From Morella rubra (Eukaryota > Streptophyta > Magnoliopsida > Fagales > Myricaceae): a DNA stretch of 64,000 nucleotides. The DNA is taken from positions 37,792,150 through 37,856,149 of the forward strand of contig CM025855.1 of assembly GCA_003952965.2 (NCBI GenBank), written 5' to 3'. The number at the start of each line of letters is the position of its first letter. Position 1 is the stretch's first letter. Positions 34,318 to 45,021 of this stretch are shown piece by piece. The notes beneath the pieces are model-generated. The model was given only the letters and a program-made list of their open reading frames with translations, ran no database searches and was not told where the DNA came from. Position numbers and translations under genes: made by a program.

Positions 34318-35430
34318 CTTGTTTTAAAATTCTTCAATTTGCAAGTGTCATAATTTACTCAGTACTTTGACAGCTTTAGCTAATTGTTTATCTATCTTAA
34401 ATGCAATTTCGAAAGATGCTCTGACTTTATAAGTAGTAGATCCTCCTTCCTTAACAAAGGATGTCTCTATAAGTAGTAATTTGGCATGCCATACATGATA
34501 ACTCAAACAAAATGGTTATTTATACAAACATTTATAAAACTTGGAAAAGTCATCTCAACTAAGACACTGCATTCCGTACAATTACGGCAGGATCGATCCT
34601 GCATATATACAACGTCAACCAGCAATGGCTCAAGCTTCAAATATCAAAATAATCAAATTCTTGGTTGATTTTTCCTTCCTGCTTCTACTAATTCTTCTTC
34701 TTCTTCTTCCTTCATCAATGTTTTTTTTTTTTTTTCTTTTTTAAGTTGCAGCACCACTTTTCTTAGGAGAGTTAAAAGAAAAAAAGGTTTTCCCTACCAT
34801 CATATTGTCTATCAGTTCATTCTGTATACCCACAGCACCCAGAGAAGGAAACGAACAACTTGAGGGAATTATATAGGGCCCATTCGTCCGAGCGGAAACA
34901 ATTACAGCTTGGAAGAGCTTTGCAGTGTTAGTCTGTAGGCTGGGCTAAGTTGTAAGTGGCTAAGTTGTAAGTGGCTAAGTCGTAAGAGGTGTAGTTCTGG
35001 GTTCTGGTGTTCTCTAGTTTTTTGTTTGTTTGTTTGCTGTTTAGAAGAATTGGTCCATCCGTTTATTATCTGATTGAAAATCCAAGCCAATACATTGAAT
35101 ACCGCCAAAGTGAGGTTCTATGGCAGACTTTGGTGGTCTGTGTTCATGTTGCAAATCCACCCGACTGATGGAGTTACAGTACCGTTCATTAGTGTCTACC
35201 GCATTTATAAGCAACTTGCATGCGTGAACCAACTCAATTGGACGTTTGCTTCTTACCACTAAATTCTAATGTGGATGTCATGGTCTTTCGTGCCGTCTGT
35301 TGCTATATATTATTGATTTTCACTTTACCATATTGATGACATTACAAAGCCAACTACCCGACTTTATTGAACCTTATAATCTGCACATTTTAGATTTTAC
35401 GTGGTTAAGTAATTAATACATAATAGGAAG

Positions 35431-35550
35431 AATGAGCACCAATCGAGGTTGTCAAAGTTCTGTAAAAATCCGATGAATTCATGGAAGCAGAGCCAGTATT
35501 AGGAGTTGATGCAGTTCATCCGTGGGAGAATCCAAGAAAGAAAGTGAACT
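35431..35550 (-). repeat. Inverted arm of the kinase 3' duplication (unit B)
   Basis: Reverse complement of the 34197-34317 region, counterpart of 27531-27650 in unit A, immediately followed by the shared LINE relic. Confidence 0.8.
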
Positions 35551-35730
35551 AAATTGTACATTTTGCCTAGTCGCATTGAGCTGCAGATTGGTGTGAATGG
35601 TGATATCCAAGTAGAGTGTGGCTTGTGTAAATCTGGTATGGAGACTGTTCGGCATCTATTTGGGGACTGTTGTTTCTGATCTAGAGTTGTTTGGAGAGAA
35701 TCACCATGGGAGGTTAATTAGACCTTGTCT
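35551..35730 (+). mobile_element. LINE relic (zf-RVT part), unit B
   Basis: Duplicate of the relic at 27651-27830, encoding the same CGLCKSGMETVRHLFGDC segment. Present because the segmental duplication copied it, not through a separate insertion. Confidence 0.72.
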
Positions 35731-36069
35731 TAATCCTGTTGGAACATTGGCCAATTGATTAACGTAGAAAGAAAGATCTTGTTGACTCTAATCCGTGCTG
35801 TCGTTTTAGAAGATAAACCTTTTACGTGCTTAGCTACTAGCGTTCAAGTTTCATTTTGCAATAAGCTGCCTACCTTTTTTTGGTAGTTTAGCATGATGAA
35901 CTGGAGGCCGCGGGGGCAGCACCTCCGAATGGATTTCAGCTCCAGTAGTAGTCACGTGTCTTTAAGGAGTACTCCATTTAAAACTGATCAAATAGTATAA
36001 ATAGAGCACCAACATCATGGCATTCCCATCTCAAGCTAGCGCACATATAGACATCTCTAGGTACGTAGC

Positions 36070-36372
36070 ATGGCCAGAGGACTCAAACTTGCTGCCATGT
36101 TCTCTATTCTTGCCGTTTCTCTCTTATTGAGCTCCATGCTTTATGCCGCAGAGGCCCGGGCACTGAATGGAGGGTTTCCAGGTGGTGCTGAAGCGACCAA
36201 CCGTGTCTTTCAAGAATTATCTAAGGGAGCGATAGAGAGTTCGGGGATAGGCACCACGGGTGGCGCCAGACAGAATAAAGACAAATACACTCGAAATGCA
36301 GAGGAAATCAAGCACTCTGGTCCTAGTCCTGGAGATGGGCATGGAAACCCCCCCGCGGGCAATAACCAGTAG
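36070..36372 (+). CDS. PIP-like secreted peptide precursor, single peptide, unit B
   Basis: 100 aa paralogue of the 28149 gene: the same signal peptide MARGLKLAAMFSILAVSLLL, pro-region changed at a few residues (ALNGGFPGG for ALKGGLPGG), peptide IKHSGPSPGDGHGNPP. The mature core SGPSPGDGH is unchanged while the pro-region drifts, which fits selection on the peptide. G-box 35953-35958 and TATA 35994-36003 are retained. No intron. Confidence 0.88.
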   Translation: MARGLKLAAMFSILAVSLLLSSMLYAAEARALNGGFPGGAEATNRVFQELSKGAIESSGIGTTGGARQNKDKYTRNAEEIKHSGPSPGDGHGNPPAGNNQ

Positions 36373-37208
36373 TGCTAGTCCTCCATGTATTTACATTGGA
36401 AAGATTGTGCTAGTACAATAAGATGGTTTGCAAGGAGAATAGTCTAAGGTGTGCTAAACTTAAGTCTGGTTTCAGAATCATGTATCTTTATTCTAGCTAG
36501 CCTTATTGTAAGTCACCTCAAGTGACGCGAACGAAATAATTTCTTATAAAGTAAGGTTTGATATATGTTTTAAAATAATTGTTGGACCATCTATCATTTT
36601 GCCGGAAATCTCAACAGAATCATGCAGATTGTTTAAGTTTTTTTTTTTCAACGTTTGTCAATGTAACATTTATTTACTATTGATAGTGATTCCAACGTCA
36701 AAACACACATCTTACTTCTCAGAGGATAATAGAGCAATGTCACAGAAAAGGCTGGGCCAGAAAGGAGGCTGCTAAAAACTCAGGAAGATTGGAATCAACT
36801 TGAGCGCACTCAATTTCAAGCTCAATACCCCATGAGGCATGATGGGTATGTCATGAGCCTCGGTAAGAGCAAGGTATTGCAAAGCCTACACCCCATGACA
36901 AGGGATGGGCATGTGGGATCAGGTTTAGTGAGAGGAAGTTGGACTTATCCTTCCAGGCGTTGAGAGTAGCAGCCCTCAAATCTAACAACCCACCGAAAAA
37001 AGTCCAAAACAACCGAAAATAGATTGGAGGAAAATAATTTACGGTCAGACGATTGTCCAAACCATTGGGAACTGCTTTGTAGTTTGTAGTATATCACACG
37101 ACATCATTTGGGTTAACTGCACGAATTGGGCCGCCGTTTTTTTAAAGCACTGAGAGCCCACATGTTAAACTAGGCCCCTGTTTCGTTCAGTTGAGAGAAA
37201 GCCTGAGA

Positions 37209-38205
37209 GGTTGTGGAATGTGATTCCATCGAAGGGTACTGTTGCGGATAGATTGGGACAAACTGAGGAGGGGGAAGGATGAAACACTCTACTGTGTTTT
37301 GTGTGGATCTGCAGTAGAAACTACCAAGCATTTATTGATAGATTATATGGTGAGCAGAATTATTTGGAGTTCTTCTCCTTGGTCCTTAGATATTAGGTGT
37401 TTCTCCAACCGTCCTTTATTCGCATGCTGTACAACGATCATTGATCTATTTTTGTTACACGGAATGCCTTTGGATGATCATCACCATTTTCAGGTGTATG
37501 TTTTAGTTGTGTGGGACCTACTGTGGTGGACTAGGAATCAAATTGTCCACAATTCAGGTACGTTAAATATAACGGGGTTGCTATCACAGGTTAAGTGAGT
37601 TTCTGGTAAACATATGGCAGCTTGGAGTCGGTGCTTTGAAGTGGTGGTAGCTCCTAATTGGCATCCCCCTCCTATGGGGGTGATAAAAGTGAATTTTGAT
37701 GTTGCTGTGCGACCTGATTTTTCTGTTGGTGCAGCTGTTCTTCGTGATAATATGGGGCTGGTTGTTGGGGCCAAAGTCTTGAAAACACTTTGTGGCTAGA
37801 GTGTTAGAAGGTGAAGTGTTTGCCGCCCAATTGGGTATTGAAGAGGCAAAAAACAGAGGTTTTCGAGAGGTGATTATTGAAGGGGATTCCAGCCTGGCAA
37901 TTGATGCTTTTAAGCGGTTTTTTGCTAAGGAAAACTAGAGAGTTCATGGACAGCTTTGTGAATCCTTTTGCTTTATTTCTAAGTTTGTCTCTTGTAAGTT
38001 TAATTGTGTTAAGTGCGGTGTGAATGAGATAGCGCATCACTTTGCTCGTTGGGCTGCCTCCAAATTTAGTTTTGGAAGCCACCCCGCTGTTCATGAGTAT
38101 TTTTCTGAGTTATTTTGGATCTATGCTGGGAGTGATCCTCTTATTTCCTTCTTTCTTTTGAATAAAGGTAGTAGTAACATTGGTTATAAAAGAAAAAAGA
38201 AAAAA
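37209..38205 (+). mobile_element. 5'-truncated L1-type LINE insertion with 16 bp target duplication
   Basis: Flanked by gagagaaagcctgaga at 37193-37208 and again at 38206-38221. The body encodes the zf-RVT domain (YCVLCGSAVETTKHLL, IIWSSSPW) and, further on, an RNase H domain (GVIKVNFDVAVRPD, then EGEVFAAQLGIEEAKNRGF, REVIIEGDSSLAIDAF, NEIAHHFARWA) spread over more than one frame with stops. It ends in an A-rich tail (aaaagaaaaaagaaaaaa). About 1.0 kb, plus orientation. The equivalent place is missing from unit A. Confidence 0.88.
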
Positions 38206-38221
38206 GAGAGAAAGCCTGAGA

Positions 38222-38520
38222 TTGGATTCTCCTATCGGCCCCGTTGGGATTAACCGCAATCTCAGTGACAACATAGATCACTTGATATTGGAAACTCCAC
38301 CAATTTGGGTCAAGCGTCGTCCCCAAAATCGCGAGCTTGGTCAGGACCGTCCGGCCCGCCGTCGACGTTCCTGTCAGGTTCCTTGAGAGCAAGCAGAGCT
38401 CCATCCACGTGCTCGAACATCACATACCCGTAAATTCTGCTCTGCCTCTTCCCCGTGGCCTTGTCGGATATCAAGATCGCTTCTTCTATCGGGCTGTAGC
38501 ATGAGAAGTAGATCATAAAT
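38222..38520 (-). pseudogene. Fragment of a UBA2-like RRM RNA-binding protein
   Basis: The minus strand encodes [20 protein letters not shown], then [20 protein letters not shown], then GRTVLTKLA in a shifted frame. This resembles an RRM of UBP1-associated (UBA2) proteins: DKATGK, YGYVx[13 protein letters not shown]. No complete RRM or start is seen, so it is a captured or decayed fragment. Unit A keeps only its first 20-odd residues (29060-29135). The LINE inserted just beside it. Confidence 0.65.
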
Positions 38521-40220
38521 GGGGGCAACCAAGCTGCCATTTGGGGTCCAAAACTGTGGGGACTGAAGTGAACTAGAAAATATTCTCGTCAGTAAGAAAC
38601 AAAGGAAAAGCCTCATAAATGTATATTTGTTTCGGGGAAAAGACGGGCGGATTTTGTGTTTATGAATAGGAAGACTAGCAAGAAATGGTAGGGCCATTAA
38701 TGCTTTTGTAATAACGCCATGGCTCATGGCCCATGAAATATTAAGCCAATGCCGCCACCCTTTTTTAACTTGTTTCTCTATGTGACGGTGATCATGAGAA
38801 AAGAAAGACAAAAATCTTTTCTTTCTGTCGTATAATATATAATCTTGTGGATGGGGGGCAAAAATACAGCCAGTGATAACTTATCTAGAGTGCTCAGCAA
38901 ATCGTGACCATATCCGCGTTCAACTGCGATATTTCGCATTCACAATACAATTCATGATACAGAATCAAAATTTATTTTCTACATCATTCAAAAAGCTTAA
39001 TTAATCCTCACCCTTAATTCTGTATTTCAGAATCAACTGTGGAGGCAGGAATTAAGTGTGAAAAAAATACCGTGACTTCTTTTGCTCGAACTTGAAAGTA
39101 CATACTACACGTACAAGCTGCAGATAGAGATTAGAGACCAGCAGAAATGAGACTAACTAGTACCCTAGACCTCTCATTATGCATTTGGATCTTTTACCAT
39201 ATCCCACATTGGGTCGAACGGAATCATTAATAGCTGGTCTTGTTTGGGCCTGAATACAGGTTACTGGGTTGTCTCTTCTGCTGGCTGTCGTCAGGGACTT
39301 TGAGATAATGTGCTGGGGCCTGCCCAGCGAAAGCCCAAGCCCTACCAATGCCTTAGATGGTTAAAGCTTACCCTCTAGAACTGTCGCTGTCCCTCCATTG
39401 AAAATTAGGTTGAAGTTCTGGTGTCCGAGTCAGATATTGAAGGGCAGCTAAGCCTAAGCGGGCCAGCGGCAGCTACTCCCCGTCTTCGCAACTGCTCCAA
39501 CTACTACCGCTTTTCTTGGCAAGTACAACAGCTGCATGACTGCCTGCACAAAACTCCCCACGTCTCTATTGCCAACGGGCTTTCCTCATATTTTTACACC
39601 TAGAATATATTTCATTCCCTAGCACAGGTAAAGCCTACATCATCATGCATGGGTCTTGCCGTCACATGTTCACCAAATATATTTTTTACTACTTGCCAAT
39701 TATAAGGAGACATACTTTGGTTGTCGTATATATGTTTTGAAATGCAAAACGACAAAATCTGATCTATTGTTATTCCAATGTTTAGGTTGGGTCCAATCAT
39801 TCGTGCATAAATAATTAAAGAATATATAACAAGGGGCACTGTGATGTTTGGTTGTAACCAACATTCTCTTTTTAGCAGCATAGAAGCTTGTGAAGCTCAT
39901 GAACCGAAAGATTTAGAGTCTAGGAATACAATACCATAATCGAAGGAAAAGGTTCGTAAGAGTCAAAAAGCTAGATTCCTGTCATCCAGATTTGTCCTAT
40001 CCTCTAAAGTGACTGCAACTGGAAAGCTCCAAGTCTCTAATTTCCTGAGTATAGTTTTCGTAGCCTCTGCTTCGGGCTTCCGATCGTTTCCATCCATCTC
40101 AGCCTGAGCTGGATCACTTGCGCATCTGAATTTGCTCATTCAAAGCTCTCGCCTACCTGTCAATTAGACAATTAGAGATAGAAATTAGACATATATATAT
40201 GTTCCAAACTAGACAAGTTA

Positions 40221-40337
40221 ATTTTGAGAATCTACCATGGAACTGGGAGGTGCGTGCAGGCATTAAAGGTCGTTTTGAGAATCTACCGTGGTACCCCGCC
40301 CATATAACCGTGATTTGTCGAGAGGTGCGTGCAGGGG
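40221..40337. repeat. Degenerate tandem repeat, two units
   Basis: ttttgagaatctaccatgg ... gaggtgcgtgcagg recurs as ttttgagaatctaccgtgg ... gaggtgcgtgcagg with different spacing. Non-coding; significance unknown. Confidence 0.55.
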
Positions 40338-41729
40338 GCAAAGGTGGTTAATTTATATCGAGACCAAAATTTTCAGCCTCCTTATTAGAGCAACCAATGA
40401 GAGGCTCCGGAGAGCTCTCGATCTTGCACAAACATTCCATCCTTGTGTCCAAAATATTTTTGCGAGGTCTAAAATCCCTGTATTATTATTATCTTCAGCT
40501 GTAGTACTACTGCAGACATACATAATTACGACCCAATAATTAATCTGGCCTTTTTTGCTAGCTGTGATTAACCTTCGGTGAAACTATAATTAATTTCCTT
40601 GTAGAGAAGTTTTACTTGGACTGATGGTTGTACCACCCTTGGAAAATATAGACCCTGATCCAACAGCAATATCGGCCACATTTGTTGCGACTTGCGAAAT
40701 AATACCCACCTGATGATGAATGTCGACATACGGATATATGGATTTCATGTATCTGATCGAAGGATTATATCCTCAATCATGCATATATATAGATTCATGG
40801 AAGACTTGTTATATTTTATATATATGTGTCTTATATAGGCCGGTGTGTACGTATATCGATTGTTGTTCTTCTCATATGAATAACATATTGCGTGGCGTAA
40901 GCTAGCTTCCAGTTATCAATTGTGGGAGTGTTTTGTGACATCAATACATGACGTGCATGCATGGAGTTCATATATATATAATGTTTATGATGTCACAGTG
41001 AGAGTTGCTTAAGGTTGCAACAAGTACGCCTTTTGCATCCTACATTCACGAACGGCATTAGGTGTAAATATAAGAGTAAGAATTAAGAAAAATACGAGAG
41101 ACAAATTAATCCCTCGTTAATTTTTGCGTAGAGTTCTGTAGGCTTAATTGATTTGCAACCTTCCTTGCATTCGTTCTTGCATTAATTAGCAGCATTTGAA
41201 ATTTGGTGCTAGCAATATATACAGCACTAAGGCACGCGCATGCCTCCGCTTCAGAATGCAAGTACAATAAGTGTGATTTCGACGTAGATAATTAGAGTTA
41301 GAAGGAAGAAGATAAATGTCCCACCTATATTCATTAACGCACATCGGAAGGCACGGCTCATGTCCACTTTCTAGCATGAAACTCTCTCTATCGATTCTAA
41401 ATCTCGTGGCAACCGCTAGCCGCATCACGAATGTTCGTATTTGACTTACAAGTTAGAAAATAAGATGGGATCCCAAATTTTAGCTGAGACATCGATCGGG
41501 CCGGCGTCTTGTAGGCGCATGCCTCTTCTGTTCCAAGGCGCATGAATATTGGCATGCACTTTTTGAACTTTGTATTCTTCTTCTTTAATGTTTTAGTTAT
41601 AGTTATCAATTGACAGTATATAATAATAAAGGGTTGCAGAAATCGAAAGCTGTTGATGCATGCACGCAGTACGAACAGCTAGCTTCACCCATCTCCGCCA
41701 GTTCCGTTGGAGATAGCACAAGTCCAAGG

Positions 41730-41900
41730 CGCAGTAACCAATTTTCATCTCTTCTTTCTTGTTGGAGCAACAAATTTTCGTCACTCAAAAGGTCAGTTAC
41801 TTTGGAGACGTCCGATACGAGTAGTACAGCACGAGTCAAAGTCGCAGTAACCAATTTTCATCACTTGTTTTTTTGTTAAAGCAACCAATATTCATCGCAG
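41730..41900. repeat. Short direct repeat around gcagtaaccaattttcatc
   Basis: gcagtaaccaattttcatc at about 41731 recurs at about 41842. Each is followed by a T-rich run and a gcaacaa/gcaaccaa ... tcgtc/tcgc segment. The copies are about 111 bp apart, which suggests a small local duplication. Confidence 0.6.
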
Positions 41901-43488
41901 ATCAAAAGTGAGAACTAGAGAAAGTTAAGTACAATATCCCCCTGTAATTAAGCGCAGGTTGGTATCCGGCCCACTGGCGCTACAGGTATAATTAGATGTG
42001 ATCATGAGCAATTCGAAATTCTCGATGATGTCTCCGTTCTTTTTTTTTTTTTTTTTTTTTTCTTTTTCTAAGCAAAAGATCATGTCTCCGTTCAACTTCT
42101 ATGATGACGCGACTTAGGATTTATCCATTCATTAATTTCCTCGAAAGCATGTCGCAAGAATGAAACTTTAAGAGATTAATTACATGAATCAATATCTCAT
42201 CTTTTCAGTTATTCAAGGATCACATTAATAAGTACTTGACTTGACCCATGGTGATAGTCCAGTACTTTATTTATAAGTTGAATAAGATAAGTAGCAGAAA
42301 AGTAGAAACTACTGTTTCAAAATACAAAATAAATCATCCAATGTTTCTCCAATTTGATACGAGCAAATTATAAGGATCTACAAGGAATGAAGCAACATCC
42401 CATGGCTGGTCAACAATTAGAAGTACTGAAGCTTTTCATATATAACGGGGGAGTGAAAATAAATCGGGAGGCCGGCCGGGATCTCGTCCCCTTGCCAACT
42501 ATCCTGGCACTGTGGCATGGTACAGGCTCTTTATTGGAATGATTTTCCAAGTCACGTACTTCCCTTTGTAGAAAGTGAGATCACTGTTTGCTTCTCTTTC
42601 CAGCTTCAAGATGGGGCTCATATATATTTCCTACTTTCTTTCGTTTTTTTTTTCCTTTTGTCGATCGAGTCGTCTTCTCTGCCTTACAAAAATTAGTGTC
42701 TAATTAATTATCGTGATGTACTTCACAGTCAAGAGTAGTACCCAAAACACAAACAGGTACGGAGATCAGTGTAAAATGGGAATGACCGCAAGTGGGGTAG
42801 GAGAGCGGATAATTTAGAAAAAAAAAAAAAAAAAAAAAGGGGGGGTAGGAGAGCGGATAGTCTTATACGACGTACTATACTTCTTTGTCGGTGGCCATGG
42901 GCAACCATCATAATTAAACGCAATTGCTACAATATTGCACTGCAAAATTAGTCTTTTACTTTTCCAGCGTACGCTGAAACTTTTTCAATTAAAAAAAAAA
43001 AAATTCAAACCTAGCATAATTCGATGCCTGTATTTTTTAAATTACTTGTGATTCCTAATTAATTAATACGTTTTGCATGATCTGACTGGGGTTATATACA
43101 CTAACAGAATATATAGCGTATGTAGTTTCGTAAAGGAAGTAACGTGAGCTCAGCAATATTTAAGCTGACTAGGCGGACAGATCATCCATGACATATATAT
43201 ATATCTACCTGGCTGATCATTATCATAATTGATTTTGCTTCTCTAACCAAACCTTCAAGTTTCAAGTTGCAGAATTTAGCTACCTAACGGTCGTATTTCT
43301 TTCCAACACAATCCCAAACTTAGAGCATTTCTATGCGCGCGGTATATATATTAGCAGTCCTCCTCGTTGCCACCATCCAACACCACAACACCACGCAATT
43401 AAGTTCCACTTCCTTTCACGGATCGACCACAACCTTAAACCAATATCTCTCTTCTTCCTTTCTAACTAGCTTAGCCAGTAGAGGAAGA

Positions 43489-45021
43489 ATGGGATCCGAA
43501 GCTCTAGTCCATGTTCTTCTGGTGTCTTTCCCAGGCCAAGGCCATGTCAACCCTCTACTCAGACTTGGCAAGCGCCTTGCTTCTAAGGGTTTGCTTGTAA
43601 CTTTCTCGACCCCCGAAAGCATTGGGAAACAGATGCGAAAAGCCAGCAACATCACCGACGAGCCTGCCCCGGTTGGTGAGGGCTTCCTCCGCTTCGAATT
43701 CTTCGAAGATGGCTGGGACGAGGACGAGCCAAGGCGCCAAGACTTGGACCAGTACTTACCCCAACTCGAGCTCGTTGGCAAAGAGGTCTTCCCTCAGATG
43801 ATCAGGAGGAACGCAGAGCAGGGACGCCCCGTGTCGTGCCTAATCAACAACCCATTTATCCCTTGGGTTTCGGACGTGGCTGAGAGTCTTGGCCTCCCTT
43901 CTGCCATGCTTTGGGTCCAGTCTTGCGCATGTTTCTGCTCGTACTACTACTACTCCAACGGCTTAGTTCCTTTCCCTTCTGAAGCTGAGCCCTTTATTGA
44001 TATTCAATTGCCATGTATGCCACTTCTGAAGTACGACGAAGTTCCTAGCTTCCTGTATCCTACCACCCCGTACCCATTCTTGAGAAGGGCCATTTTGGGC
44101 CAGTACAGGAACTTGGAAAAACCTTTCTGTATATTGATGGATACGTTCCAGGAACTCGAGCACGATGTCATCGAGTTCATGTCCAAGATTTGCCCAATCA
44201 AAACTGTCGGACCTCTCTTCAAGAACCCCACAGCACAGAATGCTAACGTCCGCGGTGACTTCATGAAGGCCGATGACTGCATGGAGTGGCTGGATTCAAA
44301 GCCACCCCAGTCCGTGGTGTACGTCTCCTTCGGCAGCGTGGTCTACTTGACACAGGCCCAAGTGGACGAGATCGCTTACGGGATCTTGGAATCTGGGGTC
44401 TCATTCTTGTGGGTCATGAAGCCACCTCACAAAGACTCTGGCTACGAACTGCTTGTTCTTCCAGATGGATTCTTGGAGAAAGCCGGGGACAAAGGGAGAG
44501 TGGTCCAATGGAGCCCACAGGAGCAAGTATTGGCCCACCCCTCCGTCGCATGCTTTGTAACACACTGCGGGTGGAACTCAACCATGGAGTCCCTCACCTC
44601 AGGCATGCCGGTGGTGGCCTTCCCGCAATGGGGAGACCAAGTCACGGACGCAGTATACTTGGTGGATGTCTTCAAGACCGGGGTAAGAATGTGCCGCGGC
44701 GAGGCTGAGAACAGGGTGATTCCCAGGAATGAGGTGAAGAACTGCTTGCTGGAGGCCACGGTGGGGCCTAAGGCGGAGGAGATGAAGAAGAACGCTTTGA
44801 AGTGGAAAGCCGCGGCCGAGGCTGCGGTGGCGGAGGGTGGCTCCTCCGACAGGAATATCCAAGCCTTTGTGGACGAGGTGAGGAAGAGAAGCGTCACCCT
44901 CATCTGTAAGTCAACGGCTAATGGGGTTCAAGACTTGGCCAACAAATCGGCCACCAATGGACTTGGAGATTTGGTCGAGTCAAAGACCAACGGGAAGGTG
45001 GAATTGATTGAGAACTCCTAA
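43489..45021 (+). CDS. UDP-glucosyltransferase, UGT84A type (gallate/hydroxycinnamate glucosyltransferase-like)
   Basis: Cytosolic enzyme making 1-O-glucose esters of phenolic acids. Close relatives in oak, pomegranate and tea form beta-glucogallin, the first step to hydrolysable tannins, or sinapoyl/cinnamoyl glucose. 510 aa from [20 protein letters not shown]; an in-frame Met at 43333 would add 52 residues outside the family alignment. Catalytic His19 in PGQGHVNP. Acceptor-domain motifs [24 protein letters not shown] and [20 protein letters not shown] box about 341-384, starting [19 protein letters not shown] and ending FPQWGDQ (glucose-type Gln). C-terminus extends past EVRKRSV by about 40 residues with two similar ATNG-containing stretches. 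Intronless and intact. A paralogue lies 4.5 kb downstream on the same strand. Confidence 0.94.
   Translation: MGSEALVHVLLVSFPGQGHVNPLLRLGKRLASKGLLVTFSTPESIGKQMRKASNITDEPAPVGEGFLRFEFFEDGWDEDEPRRQDLDQYLPQLELVGKEVFPQMIRRNAEQGRPVSCLINNPFIPWVSDVAESLGLPSAMLWVQSCACFCSYYYYSNGLVPFPSEAEPFIDIQLPCMPLLKYDEVPSFLYPTTPYPFLRRAILGQYRNLEKPFCILMDTFQELEHDVIEFMSKICPIKTVGPLFKNPTAQNANVRGDFMKADDCMEWLDSKPPQSVVYVSFGSVVYLTQAQVDEIAYGILESGVSFLWVMKPPHKDSGYELLVLPDGFLEKAGDKGRVVQWSPQEQVLAHPSVACFVTHCGWNSTMESLTSGMPVVAFPQWGDQVTDAVYLVDVFKTGVRMCRGEAENRVIPRNEVKNCLLEATVGPKAEEMKKNALKWKAAAEAAVAEGGSSDRNIQAFVDEVRKRSVTLICKSTANGVQDLANKSATNGLGDLVESKTNGKVELIENS

Larger units (their letters stand above)
32085..39154. repeat. Segmental tandem duplication, unit B (kinase relic, PIP, LINE)
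   Basis: Matches unit A from its first base (32085, aattagtaatttatgg) to the 3' flank of the deleted UGT84B (38676-39154 match 31625-32084). Unit B lost about 2.2 kb equivalent to 29430-31624, which includes the whole UGT84B gene. It holds 36969-38439, absent from A, which includes a LINE insertion. Length about 7.07 kb. Confidence 0.92.
39163..43488. other. Long intergenic region before the UGT84A pair
   Basis: No gene recognised in 4.3 kb. Local structures: a degenerate tandem repeat at 40221-40337, a direct repeat at 41730-41900, homopolymer T/A runs at 42040-42062 and 42819-42838, and scattered TA microsatellites (43195-43205). 43330-43488 opens in frame with the UGT but is taken as leader. 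Short frames elsewhere match nothing I know. Confidence 0.5.

Noticed and set aside
37209-38205. RNase H frame taken as a host RNase H gene
   Set aside because: It follows a zf-RVT domain, is flanked by a 16 bp target duplication and ends in an A-rich tail, so it is a LINE.
24301-39154. LTR retrotransposon as the source of the paired 7 kb units
   Set aside because: The repeated DNA contains host genes and their promoters, the units are directly adjacent, and no primer-binding site, polypurine tract or gag/pol sequence is visible.
40221-41900. CRISPR-like or satellite array from the short direct repeats
   Set aside because: Only two copies each with irregular spacing in a plant nuclear context; small local duplications suffice.
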